Positions 46,369 to 55,213 of a DNA stretch of 64,000 bases are shown piece after piece. This DNA is from JAMZMI01 sp963848175 (GTDB taxonomy: Bacteria; Bacteroidota; Bacteroidia; Cytophagales; Cyclobacteriaceae). Position 1 is the first letter of the stretch. The number at the start of each line of letters is the position of its first letter. The notes below the pieces were generated by a model that worked only from the letters and a program-made list of their open reading frames with translations, made no database searches and was not told where the DNA came from. The stretch covers positions 62,001 through 126,000 of the forward strand of contig CAWKCO010000003.1 in NCBI GenBank assembly GCA_963848175.1. The letters are read 5' to 3'. The position numbers and the translations under genes are program-made.

Positions 46369-46397
46369 CAAAAATAGGTTTATTCCCGAGAAATCAA
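46369..46397 (-). promoter_or_regulatory. Promoter of the DUF2795 gene
   Basis: On the minus strand TTG (46397-46395), an 18-base spacer and TATTTTTG (46376-46369) match the Bacteroidota consensus. Confidence 0.55.
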
Positions 46398-46478
46398 AGT
46401 TTATTTCTTGTCCTTGGAAATGTAATTCATTAATACGATTTCTTCCAGTTTTGTTCCACGAAATTTAAAAGAAAATAT

Positions 46479-47690
46479 TTAGCCCTTTTTAAGCATCTCA
46501 AGGAGCTTTTCTTTCACTGCTACCTTGTTTTTTTGTTGGTTTAATTTCTTTTCAATCATTGGATTCATCGCGCCAGAAGCAGAAGAAAATTTTTCAGAGT
46601 TCTCCATATAGAGTTTCAGGTCTTCTCTGTCACGAGTCAAAAGCTCTTGTAAGATTTTGATTTCTAGCTGCTTTTGCTGAGTAATGTCCAAGGTTTTGTA
46701 CTCTTTGAAACGTTTTGCAGCTATAGATTTTAGAAAAGAGCCTTCTATAAGGAGTTGTATTTTCGTGAAAATATCTTTTCTGGTTTGCTTTCCTTGAAAA
46801 TCATTTGGATGATAATTCTTGAGTGTGGCTCTGTAGCTTTCAAGTTTTTTTAGATCTGCACGTTTCTTGCCCGCCAAGCACTCGTCTAGTTCAGCAGTCA
46901 TACCTTTTAGGTCTATTTTAACTGGTTCTGACTTCTGTGTAGGTTTCAATAGTTTGTTAAACTCATCGATCAATGGTGCATAGTCTTCTTTGGGTATACT
47001 GCCCAGATCTGCCCATTGTTGCTTGAGGGTTTTTACTTTTTCAAATCGCTCTTTCCCATGAATGTCTCCAATTGCTTTGGCTTCTTTCACGAGTGCTTCA
47101 TAGCTTTTCTTGACTTTCTCCGATAGGCGTTTTTTATCTTCATAAAAGGCTTTTTTCATTTCGAAAAAGCCACTCATGATCTCCCAAAATTCTGTTTCCA
47201 AATTTTCTTCCTCACCATCTACAGCATGTCCCGTTTTGATCCATCTGTTTTTGATGTCATGAACTTCTTCGGTGGCTTCTTTCCAGTTGATTTTTTCTAC
47301 TGCCAGTTTTGCCTCTTCTATCAAAGCTTTTTTGATCTCCGTGTTTCGCTCCCTATTTTTGGAGATAAACTCTTGCAGCAGCACTTCTTGACTTTCCAGT
47401 CTTTCTTCTAGTGCGATATAATCACCAATTCCTTCATGGCTTTGAATAAGTTCTTTGAGATGAAGGAGTTTCATTAAGTAGGATCCCTTGTTTACTGACT
47501 CTTCAATGATTTTTTCTAGGTCATTGATCTTGTTCTCCAAGTCAGCAAATCGCTCTTCGAAGTATTGAACAGAAGCTTCGGGGTTGCTTTCTCTCACTTC
47601 TCCAATCTCGCGATCAGCGTGCTTGCCCCAGGCTTTTAAAATCACCTTGTTGTCTTTTAAAAAATAGAATTGGGTTTCTTGATCTTTCAC
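46479..47690 (-). CDS. DUF349 domain coiled-coil protein
   Basis: A 403-residue, highly charged, mostly helical protein. Repeated segments around a WK-R-W core (INWKEATEEVHDIKNRWIKTG; VKTLKQQWADLGSIPKEDY) are DUF349 repeats. The function in Bacteroidota is unknown; the domain is found in proteins linked to nucleic acid or cell-envelope processes. It is a single gene divergent from ettA. Confidence 0.85.
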   Translation of the reverse strand: MKDQETQFYFLKDNKVILKAWGKHADREIGEVRESNPEASVQYFEERFADLENKINDLEKIIEESVNKGSYLMKLLHLKELIQSHEGIGDYIALEERLESQEVLLQEFISKNRERNTEIKKALIEEAKLAVEKINWKEATEEVHDIKNRWIKTGHAVDGEEENLETEFWEIMSGFFEMKKAFYEDKKRLSEKVKKSYEALVKEAKAIGDIHGKERFEKVKTLKQQWADLGSIPKEDYAPLIDEFNKLLKPTQKSEPVKIDLKGMTAELDECLAGKKRADLKKLESYRATLKNYHPNDFQGKQTRKDIFTKIQLLIEGSFLKSIAAKRFKEYKTLDITQQKQLEIKILQELLTRDREDLKLYMENSEKFSSASGAMNPMIEKKLNQQKNKVAVKEKLLEMLKKG

Positions 47691-47767
47691 GCGCTTTGAA
47701 AAGTGTATTGGTTAATATTGTGCCTTAAATTCCTGTAAATTCGATATCATTTTGAACAATCTCAAAA

Positions 47768-49456
47768 ATGTCTGACGAAAAAATCATATTCTCTATGGCG
47801 GGGGTAAATAAAATTTATCCTCCCAAGAAACAAGTACTTAAAAATATCTATCTCTCATTCTTCTATGGCGCAAAAATAGGGGTATTGGGATTAAACGGCT
47901 CGGGTAAATCTTCATTGCTCAAAATTATTGCCGGTATGGACAAAGAATATCAAGGTGAGGTGGCATCCTCGTCTGATTTCACTGTGGGCATGCTAGAGCA
48001 AGAGCCAAATCTCGATCCCAACAAAACGGTGAAAGAAGTGATCAGCGAAGCTGTTTCGGAAATCACCAAGCTGTTGAAGGAGTATGATGATATCAATCTG
48101 AAATTTTCAGAGCCTGAAATCCTCGAAAATCCAGATAAAATGAACGACCTGATCGAAAAGCAGGGAAGAGTTCAGGAGCAATTGGATCACGTAGGTGCAT
48201 GGGAGCTGGACAGTAAGCTTGAGCGCGCCATGGATGCGCTGAGAACGCCTCCAGAAGATGCTTTGATCAAGAACCTCTCAGGTGGAGAGAAGCGACGTGT
48301 GGCGCTTTGCCGCTTGCTGCTACAGAAGCCTGATGTGCTTTTGTTAGATGAGCCTACCAACCACTTGGATGCAGAGTCTGTGCATTGGCTAGAGCAGCAT
48401 TTGCAGCAGTATGAGGGTACGGTCATCGCCGTAACTCACGATAGGTACTTCCTAGACAATGTGGCTGGTTGGATACTGGAACTTGATAGGGGTGAAGGTA
48501 TTCCTTGGAAAGGCAACTACTCTAGCTGGCTAGAGCAAAAAGAACAGCGTTTGGCAAAAGAGGAAAAAACCGAATCAAAACGTCAAAAAACATTACAGCG
48601 AGAGTTGGAGTGGGTGCGAATGTCACCAAAAGGCAGACAGTCCAAGGCTAAGGCTCGTTTGGGAGCTTATGATAAGCTTTTGGGGCAAGAAGGGAAAGAG
48701 AAAGAATCTCAATTGGAGCTTTATATCCCGCCAGGACCTAGACTTGGAGCTAAGGTAATTGAGGCCAAGGGTGTGAGTAAGTCTTTTGGTGATAAAGTCT
48801 TGTTTGAAAACTTGACCTTCAGTTTGCCACAAGGAGGAATTGTGGGTATCGTAGGGCCAAATGGTGCGGGTAAAACCACACTTTTCAACCTGATCACAGG
48901 AAAAGAAACGCCCGATGCTGGCACGTTTGAAGTGGGCGAAACGGTGAAGATGGCTTACGTGGATCAAAGCCATGACGACCTCAAGCCAGAGCAGACGGTA
49001 TTTCAAGCCATCTCCGGCGGCAATGAGATCATAAATATGGGAGGCAAAGAGATGAACGCTCGGGCTTACGTGAGCAAATTCAACTTTGCAGGATCTGATC
49101 AGGAAAAGAAAATAGGCATCCTTTCTGGTGGAGAGCGTAACAGGGCACATTTGGCCATCACGCTAAAACAAGGTGCCAACTTGATTCTACTCGATGAGCC
49201 TACCAACGATTTGGATGTAAATACACTTCGAGCACTGGAGGAGGCACTGGATAATTTCGGTGGCTGTGCAGTAGTGATCAGTCACGATCGGTGGTTCTTG
49301 GATAGAATCGCTACGCATATTCTGGCTTATGAGGGAGATTCGCAAGTTTATTGGTTTGAGGGCAACTACTCAGATAAGCAAATGAAATCCCAAAATGAGC
49401 GTATTGCTCAAATAGAAAAAGAGAATGAGGAGTTGAGAAAGGGTATTTTAAAGTGA
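47768..49456 (+). CDS. ettA: ABC-F ATPase, energy-dependent translational throttle EttA
   Basis: A cytosolic ribosome-associated ATPase of 562 residues with two ABC domains and no membrane part. Domain 1 has GLNGSGKSS, LSGGEKRRVALCRLLLQKP and LLLDEPTNHLD; domain 2 has GPNGAGKTT, LSGGERNRAHLA and LLDEPTNDLD. The arm region between Walker A and the first signature (with VGAWELDSKLERAMDAL) is characteristic of EttA. EttA gates the first elongation steps according to ATP/ADP level. Confidence 0.94.
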   Translation: MSDEKIIFSMAGVNKIYPPKKQVLKNIYLSFFYGAKIGVLGLNGSGKSSLLKIIAGMDKEYQGEVASSSDFTVGMLEQEPNLDPNKTVKEVISEAVSEITKLLKEYDDINLKFSEPEILENPDKMNDLIEKQGRVQEQLDHVGAWELDSKLERAMDALRTPPEDALIKNLSGGEKRRVALCRLLLQKPDVLLLDEPTNHLDAESVHWLEQHLQQYEGTVIAVTHDRYFLDNVAGWILELDRGEGIPWKGNYSSWLEQKEQRLAKEEKTESKRQKTLQRELEWVRMSPKGRQSKAKARLGAYDKLLGQEGKEKESQLELYIPPGPRLGAKVIEAKGVSKSFGDKVLFENLTFSLPQGGIVGIVGPNGAGKTTLFNLITGKETPDAGTFEVGETVKMAYVDQSHDDLKPEQTVFQAISGGNEIINMGGKEMNARAYVSKFNFAGSDQEKKIGILSGGERNRAHLAITLKQGANLILLDEPTNDLDVNTLRALEEALDNFGGCAVVISHDRWFLDRIATHILAYEGDSQVYWFEGNYSDKQMKSQNERIAQIEKENEELRKGILK

Positions 49457-49850
49457 GTTAGCTTTTGTAATGTTTGGAGTTTTTCATTTTTTTTAGCACT
49501 ATGAAGAAAACCGCAAGAAGCGATTGGGAGACCATGAGCCAACGAGGATCAAGTATAGGAAGTTGATGAAGTAACAGGGATTGATAATCCAGCTTACCGG
49601 GTGGACAGTTACTGTCTGGTAAGATTGTTTAAGTCAATCTTTAGAAAGCATTTCCTTAATCACTCAATATTTTCCTAGTAATTAGACAGGGCATTTAGCG
49701 TGCTTTGGGTTATTGAATCTCAATTTAGAAGTACATGTCAAGTCAGAATCGTGACTTAATCGCAGTTTCAAATTTGAATTTCTAAGAAAGGATCCTATTG
49801 AAATTAGATAAGCGCCCATTCAGAGGTGACTGGTTGGTGATATTATAGAA
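49457..49850. other. Gene-free stretch after ettA with two hairpins
   Basis: No credible gene was found on either strand. It contains a nested hairpin at 49593-49623 (CTTACC/GGTAAG outer, GACAG/CTGTC inner) and an overlapping alternative hairpin AAGATTG/CAATCTT at 49621-49641; the two share three bases. It may be the ettA 3' untranslated region. Confidence 0.4.
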
Positions 49851-49893
49851 ACTAAAACGGCCTTTTACAGAATTTCTGAAAGGCCGTTTTAGT
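49851..49893. terminator. Strong terminator hairpin
   Basis: ACTAAAACGGCCTTT (49851-49865) pairs perfectly over 15 bp with AAAGGCCGTTTTAGT (49879-49893), followed by a T-rich run on the plus strand. It serves the small minus-strand gene and perhaps ettA. Confidence 0.75.
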
Positions 49894-49913
49894 TTTATCC
49901 TTCTTTACTTTTA

Positions 49914-50084
49914 TTACTTCTTATGAGTGAAATAATAGACAATAGCCGTAATGATGCTGAAAATTAGCGCGAAAATTGTCCAGAGTATTTTCTTCCCTGA
50001 CGACATGGATGGTTGGTTTGACCATACATCGTAGATTACATAAATAGCGCAGATCAGCGCCACGATTCCAATAATACTTCCCAT
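49914..50084 (-). CDS. Small two-helix membrane protein
   Basis: A 56-residue protein with two hydrophobic helices (about 3-20 and 32-50) around a short basic loop, MSSGKKILW. This resembles the small phospholipase-D N-terminal-like (PLDc_N) membrane proteins, but the size leaves this uncertain. It is followed by a strong terminator 21 bases beyond its stop, which supports it being a real gene. Confidence 0.65.
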   Translation of the reverse strand: MGSIIGIVALICAIYVIYDVWSNQPSMSSGKKILWTIFALIFSIITAIVYYFTHKK

Positions 50085-50182
50085 ATGATTTTTGTTAGGT
50101 TAAACTCTTTCAGTTACACGGATATAATCGAATTAGGATGTCCATCCCTTCCAAAAGCTCAATAGCATGACTAATGGGGCAG

Positions 50183-50743
50183 CTACACTTCGTCTGTAAA
50201 ATGTCTTTCTTTCTTGGTTTCTGTAAATTTCTCGCTATTGTATTTCTCGCTGGCTCCTTTTGCTATAGAGAGTGTTTGCCACTCAGAGCCTTTGAGCAGC
50301 TTGGCGGCAAAGATGATCTGACCAATGTGCATCGGGTAATGCGCCATCTGTCGTTGGATTGCGTCCATTACGCTGTGGCCTTCATTACAGATGTAAATGG
50401 TCTTGCTCAAATCCTCAGTATTTAGTTTTTCTAAGGTGCTTAGAAAGCAACTCCATCCTTCGTTCCATTTGCTGAGCAGTTCTTCCTTGCCGGAAATATC
50501 ATCATCAAACTCTGCATCGCGTTGGCGCCAGGCCTTCTCTCCGTCCTCCGTTATAAAATTGGTAAAGCGTGAAAGCATATTGCCCCAAAGATGTTTTACT
50601 ATCGCAGCGATGCTATTGCTATTCTCACCAGCCGACCAATGAATGTCTTCTTCGCTGAGCTGCTCAAAAGTTTTGTCCCCGAGATTTTTGTAATATCTAG
50701 CGAGTTTAATTGTATTAATGAGGTATTGTTCAGTAGAGAGCAT
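50183..50743 (-). CDS. DinB-like protein, DUF1572 family
   Basis: A 186-residue four-helix protein starting MLSTEQYLINTIKLARYYKN. IAAIVKHLWGNMLSRF and HYPMHIGQIIF carry the histidines that bind a metal in the DinB/YfiT superfamily. Members include thiol transferases and proteins of unknown function. Start is ATG 50743; an upstream frame extends to 50776 but adds residues not seen in the family. Confidence 0.85.
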   Translation of the reverse strand: MLSTEQYLINTIKLARYYKNLGDKTFEQLSEEDIHWSAGENSNSIAAIVKHLWGNMLSRFTNFITEDGEKAWRQRDAEFDDDISGKEELLSKWNEGWSCFLSTLEKLNTEDLSKTIYICNEGHSVMDAIQRQMAHYPMHIGQIIFAAKLLKGSEWQTLSIAKGASEKYNSEKFTETKKERHFTDEV

Positions 50744-51011
50744 TATATGGATCCGAAATTGATGGAAAAATAACACTTTTATTGCTACACACTTTAGTGC
50801 TTTAGTAGATAAAAACCGAAAGGGTTGATTAATCGATTTAAAATATGGGATCTCTCTAAATACGTTGCATTCTACTCATCACGACGGAAAAAGTTCTTTT
50901 TAAACGCCCATACAAGTTGCCTTCTTGGTCCGGTCCCATGTCCCCACTTGAAATTGTACTTATTCCCCATTTTGTATTTACGCATCCAAAGCATTTTCCA
51001 ATTCTATACAT

Positions 51012-51019
51012 TACTTTTG
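51012..51019 (+). promoter_or_regulatory. Probable -7 box of the leucine operon
   Basis: TACTTTTG matches TAnnTTTG, 75 bases upstream of the leuC ATG. The gap 50777-51094 contains no gene. Confidence 0.45.
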
Positions 51020-51094
51020 CCCCCTGTTTTGATGGAGGCGCTTGCATTTGTCAAAATATTTAAGAATTGACATAGAACAAATACAAAATAAAAA

Positions 51095-52492
51095 ATGGGA
51101 AATACGCTGTTTGATAAGGTATGGGACTCGCATGTGGTTAGAAAAATTGAAGGTGGACCAGATGTGTTTTTCATTGATAGACATATGGTGCATGAGGTGA
51201 CCAGCCCAGTGGCTTTTTTGGGATTGAAAAACAGAGGCGCTAAAGTGCTTTACCCTAATCGCACATTTGCTACCGCAGATCACAACACACCTACGATCAA
51301 CCAGCACCTGCCTGTGGAAGATCCACTTTCTGCTAGTCAGCTACAGGCTTTGGAAACCAATGCCAAAGAGCACGGAATCTCTCACTGGGGATTGGGACAC
51401 GAAAAGAACGGTATCGTACACGTGGTAGGGCCTGAGTATGGAATTACTCTTCCTGGAGCTACTATCGTTTGTGGAGACTCTCATACGTCTACTCACGGTG
51501 CTTTTGGAGCTATCGCTTTTGGTATTGGTACTTCTGAGGTGGAAATGGTGCTTTCTTCACAGTGCATCATGCAGCCTAAGCCTAAGAAAATGAGAATCAG
51601 TGTGAATGGCGCATTGCAAAAAGGAGTGACTCCTAAAGATGTGGCATTGTTCATTATTTCTCAGTTGAGCACTTCGGGAGCTACAGGTTATTTCGTGGAA
51701 TACGCGGGTGATGTGTTTGAAAACATGACGATGGAAGGTCGTATGACCGTTTGCAACTTGTCTATAGAAATGGGTGCCCGTGGTGGTATGATTGCCCCAG
51801 ACGAAAAGACTTTTGAGTACATCAAAGGACGCGAATTCACTCCAACTGGCGCGGCTTGGGACAAAGCCATGGCTTATTGGGAAACATTGAAAACAGACGC
51901 AGATGCGACTTTCGACAAAGAATTGACTTTTGATGGAAGTGCCATCGAGCCAATGATCACGTACGGAACCAACCCAGGAATGGGCATGGGCATCTCAAAA
52001 AATATTCCTGTAGCAGAAACGCTTGAAGGTGGTGTAGCTACTTACAAAAAGTCTTTGGCTTACATGGATTTTGCTGAAGGCGACTCCATGATCGGAAAGA
52101 AAATCGACTATGTGTTCGTAGGAAGCTGCACAAACGGCAGAATCGAAGACTTCAGAGCATTCGCATCTATCGTGAAAGGCAAGAAAAAAGCAGATCATGT
52201 GACAGCTTGGTTGGTGCCAGGATCGCACAAGGTAGAAGCTGCCATCAAAGAGGAAGGATTGCTTGATATCATCAAAGAAGCTGGTTTTGAATTGAGAGAA
52301 CCAGGTTGCTCTGCATGTCTGGCGATGAATGACGATAAAGTGCCGGCTGGCAAACTTGCGGTTAGTACTTCCAACAGAAACTTTGAGGGAAGACAAGGCC
52401 CAGGTTCTCGTACGCTTTTGGCGAGCCCACTCGTAGCTGCTGCTAGCGCCATTACTGGTGTGGTATCAGATCCGAGAGAGGTGATGGCTTAA
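51095..52492 (+). CDS. leuC: 3-isopropylmalate dehydratase large subunit LeuC
   Basis: LeuC with LeuD isomerises 2-isopropylmalate to 3-isopropylmalate. It is an aconitase-type 4Fe-4S enzyme of 465 residues. VCGDSHTSTHGAFG, FVGSCTNGRIEDF and GCSACLAMNDD supply the cluster cysteines and active-site residues. It is the first gene of the leu operon. Its stop codon runs directly into the left arm of the S23 cassette. Confidence 0.96.
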   Translation: MGNTLFDKVWDSHVVRKIEGGPDVFFIDRHMVHEVTSPVAFLGLKNRGAKVLYPNRTFATADHNTPTINQHLPVEDPLSASQLQALETNAKEHGISHWGLGHEKNGIVHVVGPEYGITLPGATIVCGDSHTSTHGAFGAIAFGIGTSEVEMVLSSQCIMQPKPKKMRISVNGALQKGVTPKDVALFIISQLSTSGATGYFVEYAGDVFENMTMEGRMTVCNLSIEMGARGGMIAPDEKTFEYIKGREFTPTGAAWDKAMAYWETLKTDADATFDKELTFDGSAIEPMITYGTNPGMGMGISKNIPVAETLEGGVATYKKSLAYMDFAEGDSMIGKKIDYVFVGSCTNGRIEDFRAFASIVKGKKKADHVTAWLVPGSHKVEAAIKEEGLLDIIKEAGFELREPGCSACLAMNDDKVPAGKLAVSTSNRNFEGRQGPGSRTLLASPLVAAASAITGVVSDPREVMA

Positions 52493-52493
52493 G

Positions 52494-52971
52494 CGCTTTA
52501 CGCTGAACGCTAACCGCCTTGCGCTGACTGAAAATCGAAATGAGGGATTATAAGAAATATCAAGTTTGGGAGTTAGGTCATGAGGTAACTTTGGCCATAT
52601 ACAAGATTACGCAAGATTTTCCTACAGATGAGAAATTTGGTATTATAAGCCAAATGCGAAGAGCAGCATATTCAGTGCCTTCAAATATTACGTGAGGGAT
52701 GTGGGCGAGAATCTGATGTCGAATTCAAGCGATACCTCACTATCGCTAGGGGTTCTGCGGCGGAGTTAGAATATTTCCTGATTCTTTCTAAAGACTTGGG
52801 ATTGATGGAAAGCACCACATTTGATTCTCTTTTTGATAAAGTCAATCAGATGAAAAGGAGTTTGAATAATTTAATTAATAAGATAAAATAAGGCTTTCAG
52901 TTTTCCTGAACCTGAAATAAGAATACTAATCATAGCGTAAGGCGCACAGCGCTAAGCGTCTAGCGTAAAGC
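52494..52971 (+). mobile_element. Candidate S23 cassette bracketed by GC-rich inverted repeats (leuC|leuD)
   Basis: The left arm (52494-52530) and right arm (52932-52971) are complementary over about 31 bases: GCTTTACGCT, ACGCT, GC and GCGC blocks occur in both at the same spacing. The left arm begins 2 bases after the leuC stop and the right arm ends 9 bases before the leuD ATG. Only an S23-type gene lies inside. No direct repeat of target DNA was recognised. Confidence 0.6.
52540..52891 (+). CDS. Four-helix-bundle protein, S23 family (one frameshift)
   Basis: Homologue of the gene at 14409: it begins MRDYKKYQVWELGHEV and has FGIISQMRRAAYSVPSNI. A single extra A near 52693 causes a stop; without it the protein continues REGCGRESDVEFKRYLTIARGS and ends LNNLINKIK, about 116 residues. 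It is co-directional with leuC and leuD, within the inverted-repeat cassette. Function unknown. Confidence 0.85.
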
Positions 52972-52979
52972 AAATAAAA

Positions 52980-53576
52980 ATGGCATACGACAAATTTGAA
53001 GTACTAAAAAGCACGGCGGTTCCATTGCCGATTGAGAATGTGGATACGGATCAGATCATTCCTGCTCGTTTTTTGAAAGCAACAACCCGTGAAGGTTTTG
53101 GTGACAATCTTTTCAGAGATTGGAGATACAATTCTGACGGTTCGCCAAAGGCAGACTTTGTGCTGAATAATCCTATATACAGTGGTAAAATACTTGTAGG
53201 AGGTAAAAACTTTGGATCGGGATCTTCTCGTGAGCATGCTGCTTGGGCAGTATATGATTACGGTTTCAGATGTGTGATTTCAAGCTTCTTTGCAGATATT
53301 TTTAAAGGAAACTGTCTCAATATCGGGGTGCTTCCTGTGCAAGTGAGTGCTGAGTTTTTGGAGAAAATCCTGAGAGCGATCGAAGCTGATCCAAATGCAG
53401 AATTTGAGGTGAACTTGCCTGCGCAAGAAGTAACTATCCTTGCCACTGGCGAAAAAGAAACTTTTGATATCAATACCTACAAAAAAGGCAACATGCTTAA
53501 TGGTTATGATGATATCGACTATCTGCAAAGCATGAAAGAAGAGATCACTGCATTTGCCGCAGAGCGTCCGCTTTAA
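52980..53576 (+). CDS. leuD: 3-isopropylmalate dehydratase small subunit LeuD
   Basis: LeuD is the swivel subunit of the isomerase. The 198-residue sequence has NVDTDQIIPARFLK, LVGGKNFGSGSSREHAAWA and IKAR-region equivalents FRCVISSFFADIF. Start is ATG 52980. It would normally follow leuC closely; a 490-base insertion separates them. Confidence 0.95.
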   Translation: MAYDKFEVLKSTAVPLPIENVDTDQIIPARFLKATTREGFGDNLFRDWRYNSDGSPKADFVLNNPIYSGKILVGGKNFGSGSSREHAAWAVYDYGFRCVISSFFADIFKGNCLNIGVLPVQVSAEFLEKILRAIEADPNAEFEVNLPAQEVTILATGEKETFDINTYKKGNMLNGYDDIDYLQSMKEEITAFAAERPL

Positions 53577-53601
53577 GATTTATATAACAAGTATTTTATT
53601 T

Positions 53602-53633
53602 CGCCCAAACTAGAGTTGCCTCTGGTTTGGGCG
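53602..53633 (+). promoter_or_regulatory. Hairpin covering the start of the synthase gene
   Basis: CGCCCAAAC (53602-53610) pairs perfectly over 9 bp with GTTTGGGCG (53625-53633); the second arm contains the proposed TTG start codon at 53627. There is no T run after it, so it could act on translation rather than as a terminator. Confidence 0.4.
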
Positions 53634-55166
53634 TACTCATAAAAAAACCACGTGTTTTGAAAGTAGAAGTCCTCGATACTACCCTTAGAGACGGAGAGCA
53701 AACCTCGGGTGTGTCTTTCACCGATAGTGAGAAGCTCACCATCGCTCAGCTATTGCTAGAGGAGTTGAAAATCGACCGTTTGGAAGTTGCTTCGGCGCGT
53801 GTTTCTGATGGCGAGTTTAAGGGTGCGTCTAAGATTCTTACTTGGGCTGCCGCCAATGGGTATTCCGAGCGCATCGAGATTCTTGGTTTCGTGGATCATG
53901 ACATCTCTGTTGACTGGATCAAAAATTCTGGAGGCAAGGTTATCAACCTACTTTGCAAAGGCTCTCGCAAACATTGCGAAGGTCAGCTCCGCAAAACTGT
54001 GCAAGAGCACTTAGCGGATATCAAGCAAACTGTCACTTACGCTCAAGAGCAAGGATTGACGATCAACGTTTATCTTGAGGACTGGAGCAATGGCATGAAG
54101 ACCTCTCCAGACTATGTCGATGAGATGGTGGATGGATTGTTGGCTATGCCTATCAAACGCATCATGCTGCCCGACACTTTGGGAATTCTCAACCACCGCG
54201 AGACATTTGACTATTGCAGTCAGATGACGGCCAAGTATCCACAGGCACACTTCGATTTTCATGCACACAACGATTATGATCTAAGTACGGCCAATGTGTA
54301 TTCTGCATCTTGAAGCGGGAATTTGTGGGATTCATACAACGCTCAATGGCCTAGGTGAGCGCGCAGGAAATGTGCCGCTTTCTAGTGTGATCGGGATAGT
54401 GAAAGATCACCTACATGGCGAAATGCAGGTAGATGAAACGAAACTTTACAAAGTGAGCAAAATCGTGGAGTCGTTTTCGGGTGTACGCATTCCACCAAAT
54501 AAGCCTTTGATCGGAGAATTTGTGTTTACCCAAACAAGTGGCATCCATGCCGATGGGGATAGCAAAGACAATCTCTATCACAATAATCTGAACCCTGAGC
54601 GTTTCGGACGTCATTACTCTTATGCCCTTGGTAAGATGTCTGGCAAAGCCAACATCAAGAAGAACCTTGAGGAGCTTGGGATAGAGTTGACTAAAGACGA
54701 AACAAAAAAGATCACCGAGCGGATCATTCAGCTAGGGGATAGAAAAGAGTCTATCACGAAAGAAGATTTGCCTTTCATCATCAATGATGTGCTACGCAGT
54801 GATAAGCTGGAGCAGCACGTGGTGATCAAGAACTATTCGCTATCGGTGGCGCAGGGCTTGCGCTCCATGACCACTTTGAGTATAGAGATAGCAGGCACTA
54901 CTTATGAAAAAACTGCTTCTGGCGATGGTCAGTATGATGCATTTATGAATGCACTGAAGCGTATCTATAAAGATTTGGGCGAAAAGCTGCCACGGTTGGT
55001 GGACTATGAAGTGCAGATTCCTCCTGGTGGAGAAACGGATGCGCTGGTAATCACCACCATCACTTGGGACAATGGAAAGACCTTCAAAACACGAGGCTTG
55101 GATTGTGACCAAACCGTAGCGGCCATCAAAGCCACTATCAAAATGTTGAATATCATTAAATCATAA
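53627..55166 (+). CDS. 2-isopropylmalate/citramalate synthase family protein (one frameshift)
   Basis: This HMGL-type acyl-CoA condensing enzyme makes 2-isopropylmalate or citramalate. VLDTTLRDGEQTSGVSFT opens the TIM barrel; the metal-binding HAHND motif follows near residue 212. An extra T near 54311 breaks the frame; corrected it reads SALEAGICGIHTTLNGLGERAGN. The C-terminal part from about residue 390 is the leucine-feedback LeuA dimer domain. No ATG is in frame, so TTG 53627 is the likely start. Sequence alone does not decide between LeuA and CimA activity. Confidence 0.85.
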
Positions 55167-55213
55167 CTTTGGCAGAAGCCAAATAGAAATCAATAAAAAC
55201 GAGTAAAAAGCAT

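Noticed and set aside
50825..51070. Frames in the leuC upstream region
   Set aside because: No homology; the region holds the likely leu promoter instead.
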